Shown piece by piece: positions 40,609 through 49,666 of a DNA stretch of 59,706 nucleotides (the stretch's first letter is position 1; each line of letters starts with the position of its first letter). Source of the stretch: Paenibacillus sp. UNC499MF (GTDB lineage: Bacteria; Bacillota; Bacilli; Paenibacillales; NBRC-103111); contig NZ_FNVF01000022.1 in NCBI RefSeq assembly GCF_900107975.1, positions 1 through 59,706 of the forward strand, in the 5' to 3' direction. A program made the position numbers and the translations under genes. The notes under the pieces were generated by a model. It worked only from the letters and a program-made list of their open reading frames with translations, was not told the origin of the DNA and made no database searches.

Positions 40609-41142
40609 CTACAGTTTCTCCACTTGATGGAACTCAAGCTCCAGCGGAGTCTCTCGACCAAACATGTTGACATGAACCTTGAGCTTGCTCTTGTCTGCAA
40701 TAATTTCTTCGACGGTGCCGACGAAATTCGCAAAAGGACCTACCTTCACGCGAACCGTTTCCTTCAGATCGAAATCGATCTTCGGTTTCGGTTCTTCCAT
40801 TCCCATATGCTTCAGAATAGATTCGACTTCTTCCGGAAGCAGCGGAGTCGGTTTAGAGCCGGAACCCGTTGAGCCTACAAAGCCGGTTACGCCAGGCGTG
40901 TTGCGGACAACATACCAGGAATCGTCGGTTTGAATCATCTCTACGAGCACGTATCCGGGATAAACTTTACGCATGACGGTTTTCTTCTTGCCGTCTTTGT
41001 TTACCAGCTCTTCCTCCATGGGTACGAGTACGCGGAAGATCTTGTCCGCCATATCCATAGATTCAACGCGCTTCTCCAAATTTGCTTTAACTTTGTTCTC
41101 GTAACCTGAATAGGTATGAACGACATACCATCTCTTTTCCAT
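40609..41142 (-). CDS. nusG: transcription elongation/termination factor NusG
   Basis: A 177-residue NusG. The N-terminal NGN domain starts [20 protein letters not shown] and includes [10 protein letters not shown]; the C-terminal KOW domain includes [17 protein letters not shown]. It links RNA polymerase with Rho or ribosomal S10. I chose ATG 41142 (AGGTGG 5 nt upstream); an in-frame GTG lies three codons earlier. Confidence 0.97.
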   Translation of the reverse strand: MEKRWYVVHTYSGYENKVKANLEKRVESMDMADKIFRVLVPMEEELVNKDGKKKTVMRKVYPGYVLVEMIQTDDSWYVVRNTPGVTGFVGSTGSGSKPTPLLPEEVESILKHMGMEEPKPKIDFDLKETVRVKVGPFANFVGTVEEIIADKSKLKVHVNMFGRETPLELEFHQVEKL

Positions 41143-41164
41143 ATTTGCCACCTAGTTCCTGAAT

Positions 41165-41377
41165 TTATTTGAAGACAAGCCGCAGCAACTCAGAGATCCC
41201 CAGGTCGAGCAAGAAAAAATAGACAGTCACGAAAGCCACCGTTACAAGGGTCACGGTCGTATAGCTGATCATTTCCTTGCGTGTTGGCCACTTGACCTTC
41301 TTCAGTTCGCTCCAGCTTTCAGTAAAAAACGAGAACGAGGAGCCGAAACCCTGCTTCATTTTAGCTAAGAAAGCCAC
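41165..41377 (-). CDS. secE: preprotein translocase subunit SecE
   Basis: A 70-residue SecE of the short Gram-positive type with one membrane helix (TLVTVAFVTVYFFLLDLGI) and the amphipathic signature ELKKVKWPTRKEM. It clamps SecY. The start is GTG 41377 with GGAGGTG 6 nt upstream. The rpmG-secE-nusG order is standard. Confidence 0.95.
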   Translation of the reverse strand: MAFLAKMKQGFGSSFSFFTESWSELKKVKWPTRKEMISYTTVTLVTVAFVTVYFFLLDLGISELLRLVFK

Positions 41378-41395
41378 GCACTACACCTCCACAGA

Positions 41396-41545
41396 CTATC
41401 TGGTTTCGCGATGAGCGGTATGTTCATTGCAATATTTGCAGAATTTCTTGAACTCCATACGGTCTGGATGGTTACGCTTGTTCTTGTTGGAAGTATAGTT
41501 CCGTTGCTTGCAGTTTGTACAAGCTAGCGTCATAACAACTCGCAT
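41396..41545 (-). CDS. rpmG: 50S ribosomal protein L33, zinc-binding form
   Basis: A 49-residue protein starting [19 protein letters not shown] and ending [17 protein letters not shown]. The CTNC and CKYC pairs make it the zinc (C+) L33, equivalent to B. subtilis RpmGB at this position. The start is ATG 41545 after GGGAGGTG and the stop is TAG 41396-41398. Confidence 0.96.
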   Translation of the reverse strand: MRVVMTLACTNCKQRNYTSNKNKRNHPDRMEFKKFCKYCNEHTAHRETR

Positions 41546-41616
41546 GTGTTACACCTCCCGTATCAAGATATACCCTTTTTTGCGCACAAAAAAAAAGCGA
41601 TAGGGCTACCTGCAAT

Positions 41617-41645
41617 ACTTTAACATAACCGGTATGGGGTGTCAA
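41617..41645 (-). promoter_or_regulatory. sigma-A promoter of rpmG-secE-nusG
   Basis: Minus strand: -35 TTGACA (41640-41645), 17-bp spacer, -10 TAAAGT (41617-41622). It lies between the sigH terminator and rpmG, with about 70 bp to the rpmG start. Confidence 0.75.
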
Positions 41646-41762
41646 GGATAACATCCTGCCCCGCGCACAGCAAAAAACCCTTTCTCGACCCGGGTTCTCT
41701 CCTCATTATCGACCAGCCTACATTCCCTTAAACGTGCCTTATTTCCATTACCGGCCGACGAC

Positions 41763-41794
41763 AAAAATAAAAACACCCATTCACCGAAAGGGTG
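41763..41794 (-). terminator. intrinsic terminator after sigH
   Basis: On the minus strand CACCC and GGGTG pair around an 11-nt loop, followed by TTTTTATTTTT. It starts within 10 bp of the sigH stop codon. The stem is short but the U-tract is strong. Confidence 0.8.
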
Positions 41795-41800
41795 CCTCAT

Positions 41801-42445
41801 CTATAGATCGCGTACTTCCAAATAACGTTCCAGCTTGCGTTTGACCCGCTGCAGCGCGTTGTCGATCGACTTCACGTGGCGGTCCAAATCTACCGCAATT
41901 TCCTGATAAGATCTTCCATCCAAATAGAGCATAAGCACACGGCGTTCCAAGTCGCTCAGAATCTCGCCCATCTTGTCTTCGAGTCCGCTGAATTCTTCCT
42001 GATTGATAATCAGTTCTTCAGGGTCCGTTACCTTCGAGCCGCAAATGACGTCCAGCAGCGTACGGTCTGAATCCTCGTCGTAGATAGGCTTGTCCAGCGA
42101 AACGTAAGAGTTAAGCGGGATATGCTTCTGGCGGGTCGCCGTTTTAATAGCCGTAATGATCTGCCGCGTAATGCACAACTCTGCAAACGCTTTGAATGAC
42201 GATAGCTTGTCTCCACGGAAATCACGAATCGATTTATATAAACCGATCATGCCTTCTTGCACGATATCTTCGCGGTCAGCGCCGATGAGAAAATACGAAC
42301 GGGCTTTAGCGCGCACAAAATTGCGATACTTGTTGATCAGATACTCCAGCGCATCGCTGTTGCCGCAATGGACAGCGTCGACGATGTCTTCGTCAGTCTT
42401 GAGATCGTAATCGGTCATTCTAAGCTCTTTGAGGTCGACACTCAC
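41801..42445 (-). CDS. sigH: RNA polymerase sigma factor SigH
   Basis: The 214-residue transition-state sigma factor (sigma-30) that drives early sporulation and competence genes. The sigma-2 region reads YRNFVRAKARSYFLIGADRE and DIVQEGMIGLYKSIRDF; the sigma-4 helix-turn-helix is LDGRSYQEIAVDLDRHVKSI. I chose GTG 42445, with GGAGGG 8 nt upstream, over two TTG codons just before it. It has its own promoter, whose spacer is a palindrome. Confidence 0.96.
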   Translation of the reverse strand: MSVDLKELRMTDYDLKTDEDIVDAVHCGNSDALEYLINKYRNFVRAKARSYFLIGADREDIVQEGMIGLYKSIRDFRGDKLSSFKAFAELCITRQIITAIKTATRQKHIPLNSYVSLDKPIYDEDSDRTLLDVICGSKVTDPEELIINQEEFSGLEDKMGEILSDLERRVLMLYLDGRSYQEIAVDLDRHVKSIDNALQRVKRKLERYLEVRDL

Positions 42446-42499
42446 CAACAATCCCTCCGGCCTGCAAAACTACCAATTTTGCTAAAAAAGGATAGGATA

Positions 42500-42529
42500 A
42501 GTATACATTATGTAATCTTACATCGTCAA
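42500..42529 (-). promoter_or_regulatory. sigma-A promoter of sigH with a palindromic spacer
   Basis: Minus strand: -35 TTGACG (42524-42529), 18-bp spacer, -10 TATACT (42500-42505). The spacer holds the inverted repeat ATGTAAGATTACAT (42510-42523), arms of 6 bp with a 2-bp centre. Its position would let a dimeric repressor block RNA polymerase. In Bacillus, sigH is repressed by AbrB, which recognises shape rather than a clear consensus, so the binder is unknown. Confidence 0.7.
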
Positions 42530-42575
42530 TGCAAACGGACATTCTTTTTCCAGACTTTTTCAAATGTGTCTGATG

Positions 42576-43088
42576 TTACTTTCCCCGTCTCCATTTCTCG
42601 AAGATCTCCCGCACTTCCTCGTTCAGCTTGCTGTCAAAGGTGTTTCGGCCGCTCTCGGACTCTTCCCGGATACGTTTGCGGACTTCCGTGCGGCTCTGTT
42701 TGATTTTGACGAAAAGCTCGGAAGCCGGAAGCCGGAGCGCGCCTTTGCCGAATATCACATGCTGCTCGGTCATATCCGAGGTCGCCACGTAAATCTGACG
42801 GCGCCGGCCGGTCAGTTCGGTAACGAGACGCTCGATCAGTTCGTCGGCCGTTTCCTTTTCTTTCGTATACAGAACGCTGAGCCTGCTCTGCACGTAGGTT
42901 TTGCCGAGTCCCGGAACCTGATACGCGTCAAAAACCAGATAAACCTTTACGCCGGAGAAAGACTGATATTCCGCCAATATGGTGATGAGCCTGTCTCTCG
43001 CCTCTTCCAGACTGCGGTCGCGCAGCTGCTTCAGTTCGGGCCAGGCCCCGATGATATTGTAGCCGTCCACAATCAGGAATTCTTTCAT
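42576..43088 (-). CDS. yacP: NYN-domain endoribonuclease YacP/Rae1
   Basis: A 170-residue NYN (PIN-like) nuclease. It begins with the catalytic-strand motif FLIVDGYNIIGAWPEL, followed by VKVYLVFDAYQV and the acidic YVATSDMTEQ. The C-terminus is strongly charged. B. subtilis Rae1 (YacP) cleaves mRNA in the ribosomal A site, and this neighbourhood (rlmB-yacP-sigH) matches. It follows rlmB by 6 bp. Confidence 0.93.
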   Translation of the reverse strand: MKEFLIVDGYNIIGAWPELKQLRDRSLEEARDRLITILAEYQSFSGVKVYLVFDAYQVPGLGKTYVQSRLSVLYTKEKETADELIERLVTELTGRRRQIYVATSDMTEQHVIFGKGALRLPASELFVKIKQSRTEVRKRIREESESGRNTFDSKLNEEVREIFEKWRRGK

Positions 43089-43094
43089 ACGAGG

Positions 43095-43832
43095 TTATCC
43101 CGTCGTACGTTGTCTGACTACCTCGTACATCAATACTCCGGCGGCTACGGATGCATTGAGCGAATTCACTCGTCCGTGCATCGGCAGCTTCACGAGAAAG
43201 TCGCACGATTCTTTAATCAGGCGACCGACTCCGCGGCCTTCGTTGCCGATGACCAGAGCCAGCGGCATTTTAAAATTGCTGCGGTATACGTCTTCGGCCG
43301 CAGTCACGTCCGTGCCCGCTACCCAGACACCGCGTTCTTTCAGATCGCCGATGGTCTGGGAAATATTCGTCACGCGGGCTACGGGCACATATTCCACCGC
43401 TCCGGCCGATGTCTTCGATACGGTTGCGGTCAAGCCGACGGAACGCCGCTTCGGAATGATGACACCGTGCACGCCGGTGCAGTCCGCCGTACGGAGAATG
43501 GATCCGAGATTATGCGGATCCTCGATCTCGTCGAGGATCAGAATGAACGGATCCTCTCCTTTGCGCTCGGCGCGTGCCAGAATGTCTTCCACGCTGACGT
43601 AGTCATAAGCCGCCACCTGGGCGACGACACCCTGGTGCTGCAAATCCGGAGCAAGCTGGTCGAGCTTGCGCTTGTCGGCTGTCTGCACGATAACGCCAAG
43701 CTTCTTGGCTTCCGCGGCAACGGGCTGGGCCAGCTGCTTCTGGGCGGACTCGCTCAGCCATATTTTATGAATGGTGCGGCCGGAGCGCAGCGCTTCGAGC
43801 ACCGAGTGTTTACCGCCGATGTATTCTTCCAT
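43095..43832 (-). CDS. rlmB: 23S rRNA 2'-O-ribose methyltransferase, RlmB/TrmH family
   Basis: A 245-residue SPOUT methyltransferase. The N-terminal L30e-like RNA-binding domain begins EEYIGGKHSVLEALRSGRTI; the catalytic knot has DPHNLGSILRTADCTG, IGNEGRGVGRL and PMHGRVNSLNASVAAG. It corresponds to YacO of Bacillus; RlmB methylates G2251 in E. coli 23S rRNA. The exact target here is inferred. Confidence 0.93.
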   Translation of the reverse strand: MEEYIGGKHSVLEALRSGRTIHKIWLSESAQKQLAQPVAAEAKKLGVIVQTADKRKLDQLAPDLQHQGVVAQVAAYDYVSVEDILARAERKGEDPFILILDEIEDPHNLGSILRTADCTGVHGVIIPKRRSVGLTATVSKTSAGAVEYVPVARVTNISQTIGDLKERGVWVAGTDVTAAEDVYRSNFKMPLALVIGNEGRGVGRLIKESCDFLVKLPMHGRVNSLNASVAAGVLMYEVVRQRTTG

Positions 43833-43859
43833 GGTCGTGCCTCCTACATTGAATTCTGC

Positions 43860-44447
43860 TTAAAGTTTGTTTGCATCGGACGGCGCTTGCCGATCTGGAG
43901 CGCTTTCGGACGCCTTCGTACCTCCGGAAACGCCGGCTTGAATCTTTTCCATGCCGGTATCCGTACCGCCGGGTTGATTCGAAGCTGCGCCCGCTTCGGG
44001 CTGAGAAGCCGTCAAAGCCGCAATTTTCTCCGGCTCCAGCGAGGCTTGCATGATATAGTTCAGGCGTTCATACGCCTGCTTATAGTACAAATAGCCGATC
44101 AGGGTTTCGAATGCGGTGCTGTGCCGGTATTCCAGCACATCCGCGTTTTTGGCCGTCGAGCCGGATTTGGCGTTGCGCCCGCGTTTAACGATGTTCGTTT
44201 CTTCCTCCGTAAGGAGAGGAAGAAGCGCCTGCAGAGCTCTCGACTGCGCTTTGGCCGATACGTAGCGTGTAGCCGTTCGGTGCAGGTGATTCGGACGCTG
44301 GCTGGGCATGGAAATGACGTATTGACGGATGAACATCTCATATACGGCATCCCCCACGTAAGCCAGGACCAGCGGGTTAAGGAGTTCCGGCTTCTGGGAA
44401 GGCGGGTACCGGAACAGCTGCGGGCTCAACTTGTCGGGAGAATTCAT
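43860..44447 (-). CDS. mrnC: mini-ribonuclease III MrnC
   Basis: A 195-residue protein with an RNase III catalytic domain and no dsRNA-binding domain. In Bacillus MrnC trims the ends of 23S rRNA. The catalytic region has LAYVGDAVYEMFIRQYV and the later FETLIGYLYYKQAYERL. The catalytic domain ends near residue 140; the remaining 55 or so residues are a Gly/Ala/Ser/Pro-rich low-complexity tail that the 143-aa B. subtilis protein lacks. ATG 44447 overlaps the cysS stop by 4 nt; a TTG 12 nt upstream is an alternative. Confidence 0.92.
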   Translation of the reverse strand: MNSPDKLSPQLFRYPPSQKPELLNPLVLAYVGDAVYEMFIRQYVISMPSQRPNHLHRTATRYVSAKAQSRALQALLPLLTEEETNIVKRGRNAKSGSTAKNADVLEYRHSTAFETLIGYLYYKQAYERLNYIMQASLEPEKIAALTASQPEAGAASNQPGGTDTGMEKIQAGVSGGTKASESAPDRQAPSDANKL

Positions 44448-45841
44448 TTCCGGCGCCAACGGATGCCCTGCGGTGTATCCTCGAGAAAGATGCCCTTCTC
44501 GGTAAGCAGGTCGCGGATTTCATCGGCGCGCGCCCAGTTTTTCGCCCGTCTCGCCTCATTGCGTTCTTCGATCAGCCCTTCGACTTCCTCGTCCAGCAGC
44601 TCATCTTCTTCTCTTGCCAGAATGCCGAGTACGGAATCGAAGTTACGGAAGCGTCCCATAATCAGTCTGAGCGTAGCCGCGGATACCCGCTCCTGCTGAA
44701 GCACACGGTTAGCTTCCGTGACGAGATCGAAAACAGCGGTAATCGCATCCGGAGTGTTGAAATCATCGTCCATTTTCGAAATAAACTGGGTTTCGATTTC
44801 TTTCACGCGTGCCTCCACCTGATCGTCCAGTGCATCTTCCTGAGCGATGCCGAGCCGGTGCTTCAGGTTGATCACACAATTCTGGATACGGTCCAGTCCG
44901 TTGCCCGCCTGCGTCAGTCCGTCTTCGCTGAAATTAAGCGGATTCCGGTAATGGGAGGACAGCATGAAAAAGCGGAGCGTTTCCGGCTTGATCTTTTTGG
45001 CGATCTCACGGATCAGCACTCCGTTGCCGAGGGATTTAGACATTTTTTCGTTATCGATATTGAGAAATTCGTTGTGCAGCCAGTATTTCGCCATCGGCTT
45101 GCCGGTAATGGCTTCGGTCTGGGCAATTTCGCACTCATGGTGCGGGAACGTCAAATCGACGCCGCCGCCGTGAATGTCAATCGACTCTCCCAGATATTTG
45201 TGCACCAAAGCGGAGCACTCGATGTGCCATCCCGGACGTCCGTTGCCCCAAGGACTGGACCAGAACACTTCACCCGGTTTCGCCGCTTTCCAAAGGACGA
45301 AATCCTGCGGATTTTCCTTACGCTCATCCACCTCAATGCGGATACCATACTGAAGCTCATCCAAATTTTGATGCGACAGCTTTCCGTATTCCTTAAAACG
45401 GGAGGTCCGGTAGTACACATCCCCGCCGTTTTCGTAGGCGAAGCCCTGCTGTACCAGCGAATTAATGAAGGTGATGATGATCTCCATGTTGTCCGTGACC
45501 CGTGGATGAATAGTCGCCGGCTCGATACGGAGAGTTTTCATGTCTTCCATATAAGCGGCGATAAAACGGTCGGCCAGCTCCTGGACAGTCTCCCCCGTCT
45601 CTTCCGCTTTGCGGATCAGCTTGTCGTCCACGTCCGTAAAGTTCACCACGTAGGTCACTTCGTAACCGATATAGGTTAAATAGCGGCGGACGACATCGAA
45701 GAAAATCGCCGGGCGTCCGTTGCCGATATGAATAAAGTTATATACGGTCGGGCCGCACACGTACATTTTCACCTTGCCCGGTTCAAGAGGTTTAAATTCT
45801 TCTTTTTCTCTTGTCATCGTATTAAACATTCTGAGTGTCAT
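44444..45841 (-). CDS. cysS: cysteinyl-tRNA synthetase
   Basis: A 465-residue class Ia synthetase. The HIGH motif appears as [10 protein letters not shown], the KMSKS motif as EKMSKSLGN, and the zinc ligands as CGPTVYN with CSALVH and HHECE. It overlaps the cysE 3' end by 20 nt, so the two are translated together. The cysE-cysS operon is controlled by a cysteine T-box upstream of cysE. Confidence 0.97.
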   Translation of the reverse strand: MTLRMFNTMTREKEEFKPLEPGKVKMYVCGPTVYNFIHIGNGRPAIFFDVVRRYLTYIGYEVTYVVNFTDVDDKLIRKAEETGETVQELADRFIAAYMEDMKTLRIEPATIHPRVTDNMEIIITFINSLVQQGFAYENGGDVYYRTSRFKEYGKLSHQNLDELQYGIRIEVDERKENPQDFVLWKAAKPGEVFWSSPWGNGRPGWHIECSALVHKYLGESIDIHGGGVDLTFPHHECEIAQTEAITGKPMAKYWLHNEFLNIDNEKMSKSLGNGVLIREIAKKIKPETLRFFMLSSHYRNPLNFSEDGLTQAGNGLDRIQNCVINLKHRLGIAQEDALDDQVEARVKEIETQFISKMDDDFNTPDAITAVFDLVTEANRVLQQERVSAATLRLIMGRFRNFDSVLGILAREEDELLDEEVEGLIEERNEARRAKNWARADEIRDLLTEKGIFLEDTPQGIRWRRK

Positions 45842-46493
45842 GCTCCCTAACGCCTCCATTCTTGATCTTCTCTTCTTCTAATTGTTCCCTTAATTCGTCG
45901 ATTTGCACCTGTAAAGTGCGGCAAAGATCAAGTACAGGATCGGGCACGTTGCCGTGATCCAGCCGGTTAACCCGGATTCCGTCCCTTTTGACAATCTTTC
46001 CGGGAATGCCTACTACCGTAGAGTTCGCGGGAACTTCCTTAAGCACGACCGCATTGGCCCCGATCATTGCATTGTCTCCCACTTTGAAGGAGCCCAATAT
46101 TTTGGCTCCCGAGGAGATAACGACCTTACTGCCGATCGTCGGATGCCGCTTGCCTTTTTCTTTTCCCGTTCCGCCGAGGGTGACTCCCTGATAAAGAATA
46201 ACGTCATTGCCGATTTCACACGTTTCGCCAATCACTACCCCCATCCCGTGATCAATAAACAGCCTCTCGCCGATTGTGGCTCCCGGGTGGATTTCTATGC
46301 CTGTCATAAAGCGGCTGAACTGCGAAATGATACGTGCCGCCGCAAATAACTTGCGGGTGTAGAGCCAGTGAGCAATCCGGTGCGCCCAAATGGCATGGAG
46401 CCCGGAATAAGTAAACACAACCTCGAACCAGCTTCGGGCGGCAGGATCATTGTCGAAGACGGCTTTTATATCAGAACGTATGGTTTTCCACAA
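45822..46493 (-). CDS. cysE: serine O-acetyltransferase
   Basis: Makes O-acetylserine, the carbon precursor of cysteine. The 223-residue protein has the N-terminal helical domain and a left-handed beta helix of hexapeptide repeats containing [33 protein letters not shown] and [12 protein letters not shown]. It is preceded by the T-box at 46556-46840 and overlaps cysS. Confidence 0.96.
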   Translation of the reverse strand: MWKTIRSDIKAVFDNDPAARSWFEVVFTYSGLHAIWAHRIAHWLYTRKLFAAARIISQFSRFMTGIEIHPGATIGERLFIDHGMGVVIGETCEIGNDVILYQGVTLGGTGKEKGKRHPTIGSKVVISSGAKILGSFKVGDNAMIGANAVVLKEVPANSTVVGIPGKIVKRDGIRVNRLDHGNVPDPVLDLCRTLQVQIDELREQLEEEKIKNGGVREHDTQNV

Positions 46494-46555
46494 GGTTCAT
46501 CACCTTCTTATTCGTTTCTGGGATGCTTAGCTCCTACCAACTGCTCCTGGCAAAA

Positions 46556-46593
46556 AAATCAAAAAGCCCCCGCAGCCCTAAGGCTGCAGAGGC
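46556..46593 (-). terminator. T-box terminator before cysE
   Basis: On the minus strand GCCTCTGCAGCC and GGCTGCGGGGGC pair around TTAG, followed by TTTTTGATTTTTTT. It is the termination arm of the cysteine T-box and lies about 60 nt before the cysE start. Confidence 0.9.
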
Positions 46594-46840
46594 GTATAAT
46601 CGCGGTTCCACTCTGCTTGGTGACTGTGAAGTCTCCCAACTCTGCGCTGTTAACGGGTACGATCCGGCTGAACCTACAAATGGACAAGCCATCATTCGGC
46701 GCAGCAGCTCACAGGTGCATTTCCTCATAAAGGGATCGGATAACTTTCAGCCTTGCGGGGTTGCCGCTCGGTTATCCTCTCTGGAGATTCCGTCTTATGG
46801 GTACTCTCCTGTTCGGCGCTGTTCATAAACGTATAAAGTT
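46594..46840 (-). ncRNA. cysteine-specific T-box leader
   Basis: The minus strand carries the T-box sequence AGAGTGGAACCGCG (46601-46614), which binds the 3' end of uncharged tRNA. Stem I spans about 46690-46830 with AACAGGAGAGTA at its 5' side, and the specifier loop reads GAAATGCACC with codon TGC (46717-46719), i.e. cysteine. Uncharged tRNA-Cys should favour the antiterminator and switch on cysE-cysS. This matches the known Bacillus arrangement. The gap 46494-46869 holds no protein gene. Confidence 0.93.
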
Positions 46841-46846
46841 GGTATC

Positions 46847-46875
46847 AGTATAGCTCAAAAGAGACAGCTTTACAA
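46847..46875 (-). promoter_or_regulatory. sigma-A promoter of the cysE-cysS T-box transcript
   Basis: Minus strand: -35 TTGTAA (46870-46875), 17-bp spacer, -10 TATACT (46847-46852). The -35 hexamer contains the gltX stop codon (TAA, 46870-46872). Transcription begins just before stem I of the T-box. Confidence 0.7.
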
Positions 46876-48324
46876 TAAGGCGCGAAGCCGTTCCTGTACT
46901 TTTTCGCGGCCCAGCAGATGGATGGTCATGTTCAGGTCTCTTCCGTGCATCTGTCCCGTTAAAGCTACGCGGATGGACATAAAGAGCTGCTTGCCCTTAT
47001 AGCCGGTTTCCGCCTGCACGGCTTTGAGCAGCTTCTGCACATTTTCCGGCGCCAGGCTGTCGGCCCCTTCCACCTGCTTCAAGAAGCTTTGCACCACGGC
47101 CGGCACATGCTCCTCGGCAAGCAGCGCGGCCGCTTCATCGTCGAAAGCCAGCTTTTCCCGGAAAAACAGCTCGGCGAGATCGACGATCTCCGCAGCGTAA
47201 CGAAGCTGCTCCTGATACAATCCGACGAGTTCGGTTGCCCAGCGCTGCTGGTCTTCCGACAGCTCCGCAGATATAAGTCCCGCTTTCTGAAGGTGAGGAA
47301 TAGCCAGTCCGGCGATTCGATCAAGCGGCGCCTGTTTGATGTAATGATTGTTCATCCAGTTGAGCTTGTCCATATCGAAAACGGCCGGGCTTTTGGAAAC
47401 GCGGTCCAGATCGAATTGTTCCACCAGCTCGTCCAGCGTAAACATCTCCACTTCGCCTCCGGGAGACCAGCCCAGCAAAGCGATGAAATTCACAACCGCT
47501 TCCGGCAGGTAACCCAATTCGCTGTACTGCTGTACGAATTGAATGATAGACTCGTCGCGCTTGCTCATTTTTTTACGGTCCGGGTTGAGGATCAGCGAAA
47601 GATGCGCAAAATCCGGTACCGGCAGACCGAGTGCCTCATACAGCATGATCTGGCGCGGTGTATTCGTCAGATGCTCCTCGCCCCGGATGACGAGGGAGAT
47701 TTTCATGAGATGGTCGTCCAGTACAACGGCAAAGTTATAGGTCGGAATTCCGTCGGGACGGACGATGATAAAGTCGCCGATTCCGTTCGTTTCGAATTCG
47801 ACCTCTTCGCGCACTTTATCTTTGAATGCTATAATCTTATCCTTCGGTACGTGGAACCGGATAGAAGGCTTGCGCCCTTCCGCTTCGAACTCCGCCTTCT
47901 GCTCGGCGGTCAGGTGGCGGCATCTTTCCGAATACTGCGGAGTTTCTCCGCGCGCTTCCTGCTCTTCCCGTTCGCGCTCGAGCTCCTGCTCGGTGCAGTA
48001 GCAGTGATACGCGTTCCCCTCGTTCAGCAGCTGATCGATAAACGGCTGATACAGGCCCAGACGTTCCATCTGACGGTAAGGAGCGTACGGCCCGCCGATA
48101 TCGACGGATTCGTCCCAATTCAGTCCCAGCCAGCTTAAGCCGTCCAGCTGATTTTGTACGCCGGACTCGACATGGCGGGTCTGGTCGGTATCCTCGAAGC
48201 GGACCACGAATTGGCCGCCGTTTTTACGGGCAAGCAAATAATCGAATAAAGCGGTACGGGCTCCACCGATATGAAGATGTCCGGTCGGACTCGGTGCGTA
48301 ACGTACGCGGAGTGGGGTACTCAT
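46870..48324 (-). CDS. gltX: glutamyl-tRNA synthetase (discriminating status not determined)
   Basis: A 484-residue class Ib synthetase. The HIGH motif is [15 protein letters not shown] and the KMSKS motif is [11 protein letters not shown]. In Bacillus the single GluRS also charges tRNA-Gln for the GatCAB route; that is inference here. It lies between ispF and the cysE T-box and is 52 bp downstream of ispF. Confidence 0.96.
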   Translation of the reverse strand: MSTPLRVRYAPSPTGHLHIGGARTALFDYLLARKNGGQFVVRFEDTDQTRHVESGVQNQLDGLSWLGLNWDESVDIGGPYAPYRQMERLGLYQPFIDQLLNEGNAYHCYCTEQELEREREEQEARGETPQYSERCRHLTAEQKAEFEAEGRKPSIRFHVPKDKIIAFKDKVREEVEFETNGIGDFIIVRPDGIPTYNFAVVLDDHLMKISLVIRGEEHLTNTPRQIMLYEALGLPVPDFAHLSLILNPDRKKMSKRDESIIQFVQQYSELGYLPEAVVNFIALLGWSPGGEVEMFTLDELVEQFDLDRVSKSPAVFDMDKLNWMNNHYIKQAPLDRIAGLAIPHLQKAGLISAELSEDQQRWATELVGLYQEQLRYAAEIVDLAELFFREKLAFDDEAAALLAEEHVPAVVQSFLKQVEGADSLAPENVQKLLKAVQAETGYKGKQLFMSIRVALTGQMHGRDLNMTIHLLGREKVQERLRALL

Positions 48325-48375
48325 GGTATTAGCCTCTCTTCCGTTTTCCCTTACGGGATCCTTTGAAATAATAAT

Positions 48376-48861
48376 TTATGATAGCACACCTTTTATCAAA
48401 CAAACAACCGATTGCGCCGCTATTCCTTCGCCTCTTCCCGTAAAGCCGAGCTGCTCCGTAGTGGTCGCTTTCACGTTCACCTGCTCCAGTTCCGCATCCA
48501 GCGCCCGGGCAATAATTTCCGCCATTTGCGGAATATACGGAGCCATTTTGGGCTTCTGTGCGATAATGGTGGAATCCACGTTGCCGAGCCGGTAACCGCG
48601 TTCTCTGGCCAGGGACCAGACCCGCTTCAGCAGCACCAGGCTGTCCGCATCCTTGAATTCGGCAGCCGTATCCGGGAAATGCTTGCCGATATCGCCCAAA
48701 CCCAGCGCGCCCAGGATCGCGTCCGTAATCGCGTGAAGCAGCACATCCGCATCCGAATGCCCCAGCAGTCCCTTCTCATACGGAATCGTAACACCTCCGA
48801 TAATACATGGGCGGCCCTCCGCCAACTGATGCACATCAAATCCTTGTCCTACTCGAATCAT
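48376..48861 (-). CDS. ispF: 2-C-methyl-D-erythritol 2,4-cyclodiphosphate synthase
   Basis: A 161-residue IspF of the MEP isoprenoid pathway. Metal ligands are in GQGFDVHQL and [17 protein letters not shown], with the C-terminal [17 protein letters not shown]. It starts 4 bp after ispD, consistent with translational coupling of consecutive pathway genes. Confidence 0.96.
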   Translation of the reverse strand: MIRVGQGFDVHQLAEGRPCIIGGVTIPYEKGLLGHSDADVLLHAITDAILGALGLGDIGKHFPDTAAEFKDADSLVLLKRVWSLARERGYRLGNVDSTIIAQKPKMAPYIPQMAEIIARALDAELEQVNVKATTTEQLGFTGRGEGIAAQSVVCLIKGVLS

Positions 48862-48865
48862 CCGT

Positions 48866-49561
48866 CTATTCTCCTCTCCTGTTGCCTAACAACCATTCCG
48901 CCCATGGCAGATCTTCGGGGGTGGTGATTTTAATATTCGCATAGTCCCCTTCGACGACATGCACCGTATGCCCCGCCCGTTCAACGAGCATGGCATCGTC
49001 CGTGCCGAGAAATCCGTCTCGGGCCGCCTCTTCATGCGCTTCCTTTAAAAGAGAAAACCGAAAAGCCTGCGGCGTTTGGATCGCCCACAAGCTTTTACGG
49101 TCGGGTGTGGACATGATCTGACCATCCTCACTCACGACCTTGATCGTGTCTTTAACGGGAATGGCGAGCACCGCCGCACCGGTATCTATGGCTTTGTCCA
49201 GACAGGCGCATACCTGCTCTTCGGTAACGAGCGGGCGGACGCCGTCATGGACGAGCACCCAGCGCGTATCCGCACCGAGCGCCTCAAGCCCGGACCGGAC
49301 GGAGTCCTGACGCTCTGCACCGCCTGCAATGACCCGGCTGACTTTATGCAGCCCGTAGCGGACGGCATACGATTCGCAGCGCGGGACGTCCGCTTCCCCG
49401 GTCACCAGCACAACGGAATCGATGCGGGCGATCTTCTCGAACAGCTCCAGCGTATGTACCAAAATCGGCTTGCCCGCCAGCTCCAGATATTGTTTGCTTT
49501 CCGCCGTCCGCATTCGCGAACCTCTGCCTGCCGCAACGACGATGACGCCGACTTTATTCAC
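48866..49561 (-). CDS. ispD: 2-C-methyl-D-erythritol 4-phosphate cytidylyltransferase
   Basis: A 231-residue cytidylyltransferase. The nucleotide-binding loop is [10 protein letters not shown]; the substrate region reads [11 protein letters not shown], and IQTPQAF precedes [10 protein letters not shown] chose GTG 49561 with GGAGG 7 nt upstream; the nearby ATG at 49567 is too close to that site. Confidence 0.96.
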   Translation of the reverse strand: MNKVGVIVVAAGRGSRMRTAESKQYLELAGKPILVHTLELFEKIARIDSVVLVTGEADVPRCESYAVRYGLHKVSRVIAGGAERQDSVRSGLEALGADTRWVLVHDGVRPLVTEEQVCACLDKAIDTGAAVLAIPVKDTIKVVSEDGQIMSTPDRKSLWAIQTPQAFRFSLLKEAHEEAARDGFLGTDDAMLVERAGHTVHVVEGDYANIKITTPEDLPWAEWLLGNRRGE

Positions 49562-49666
49562 CTGCATACCTCCGGTTACCACCGGGTTTTGCTGCTGCAG
49601 CCTTATTCCTCTGCTGTAACGTGACAAGCTGCAGCCCCAGCGAAATACTCTCCCTATGATAACCCT

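Noticed and set aside
48325-48375. T-box or riboswitch before gltX
   Set aside because: The gap after ispF is only about 50 bp and contains no T-box sequence.
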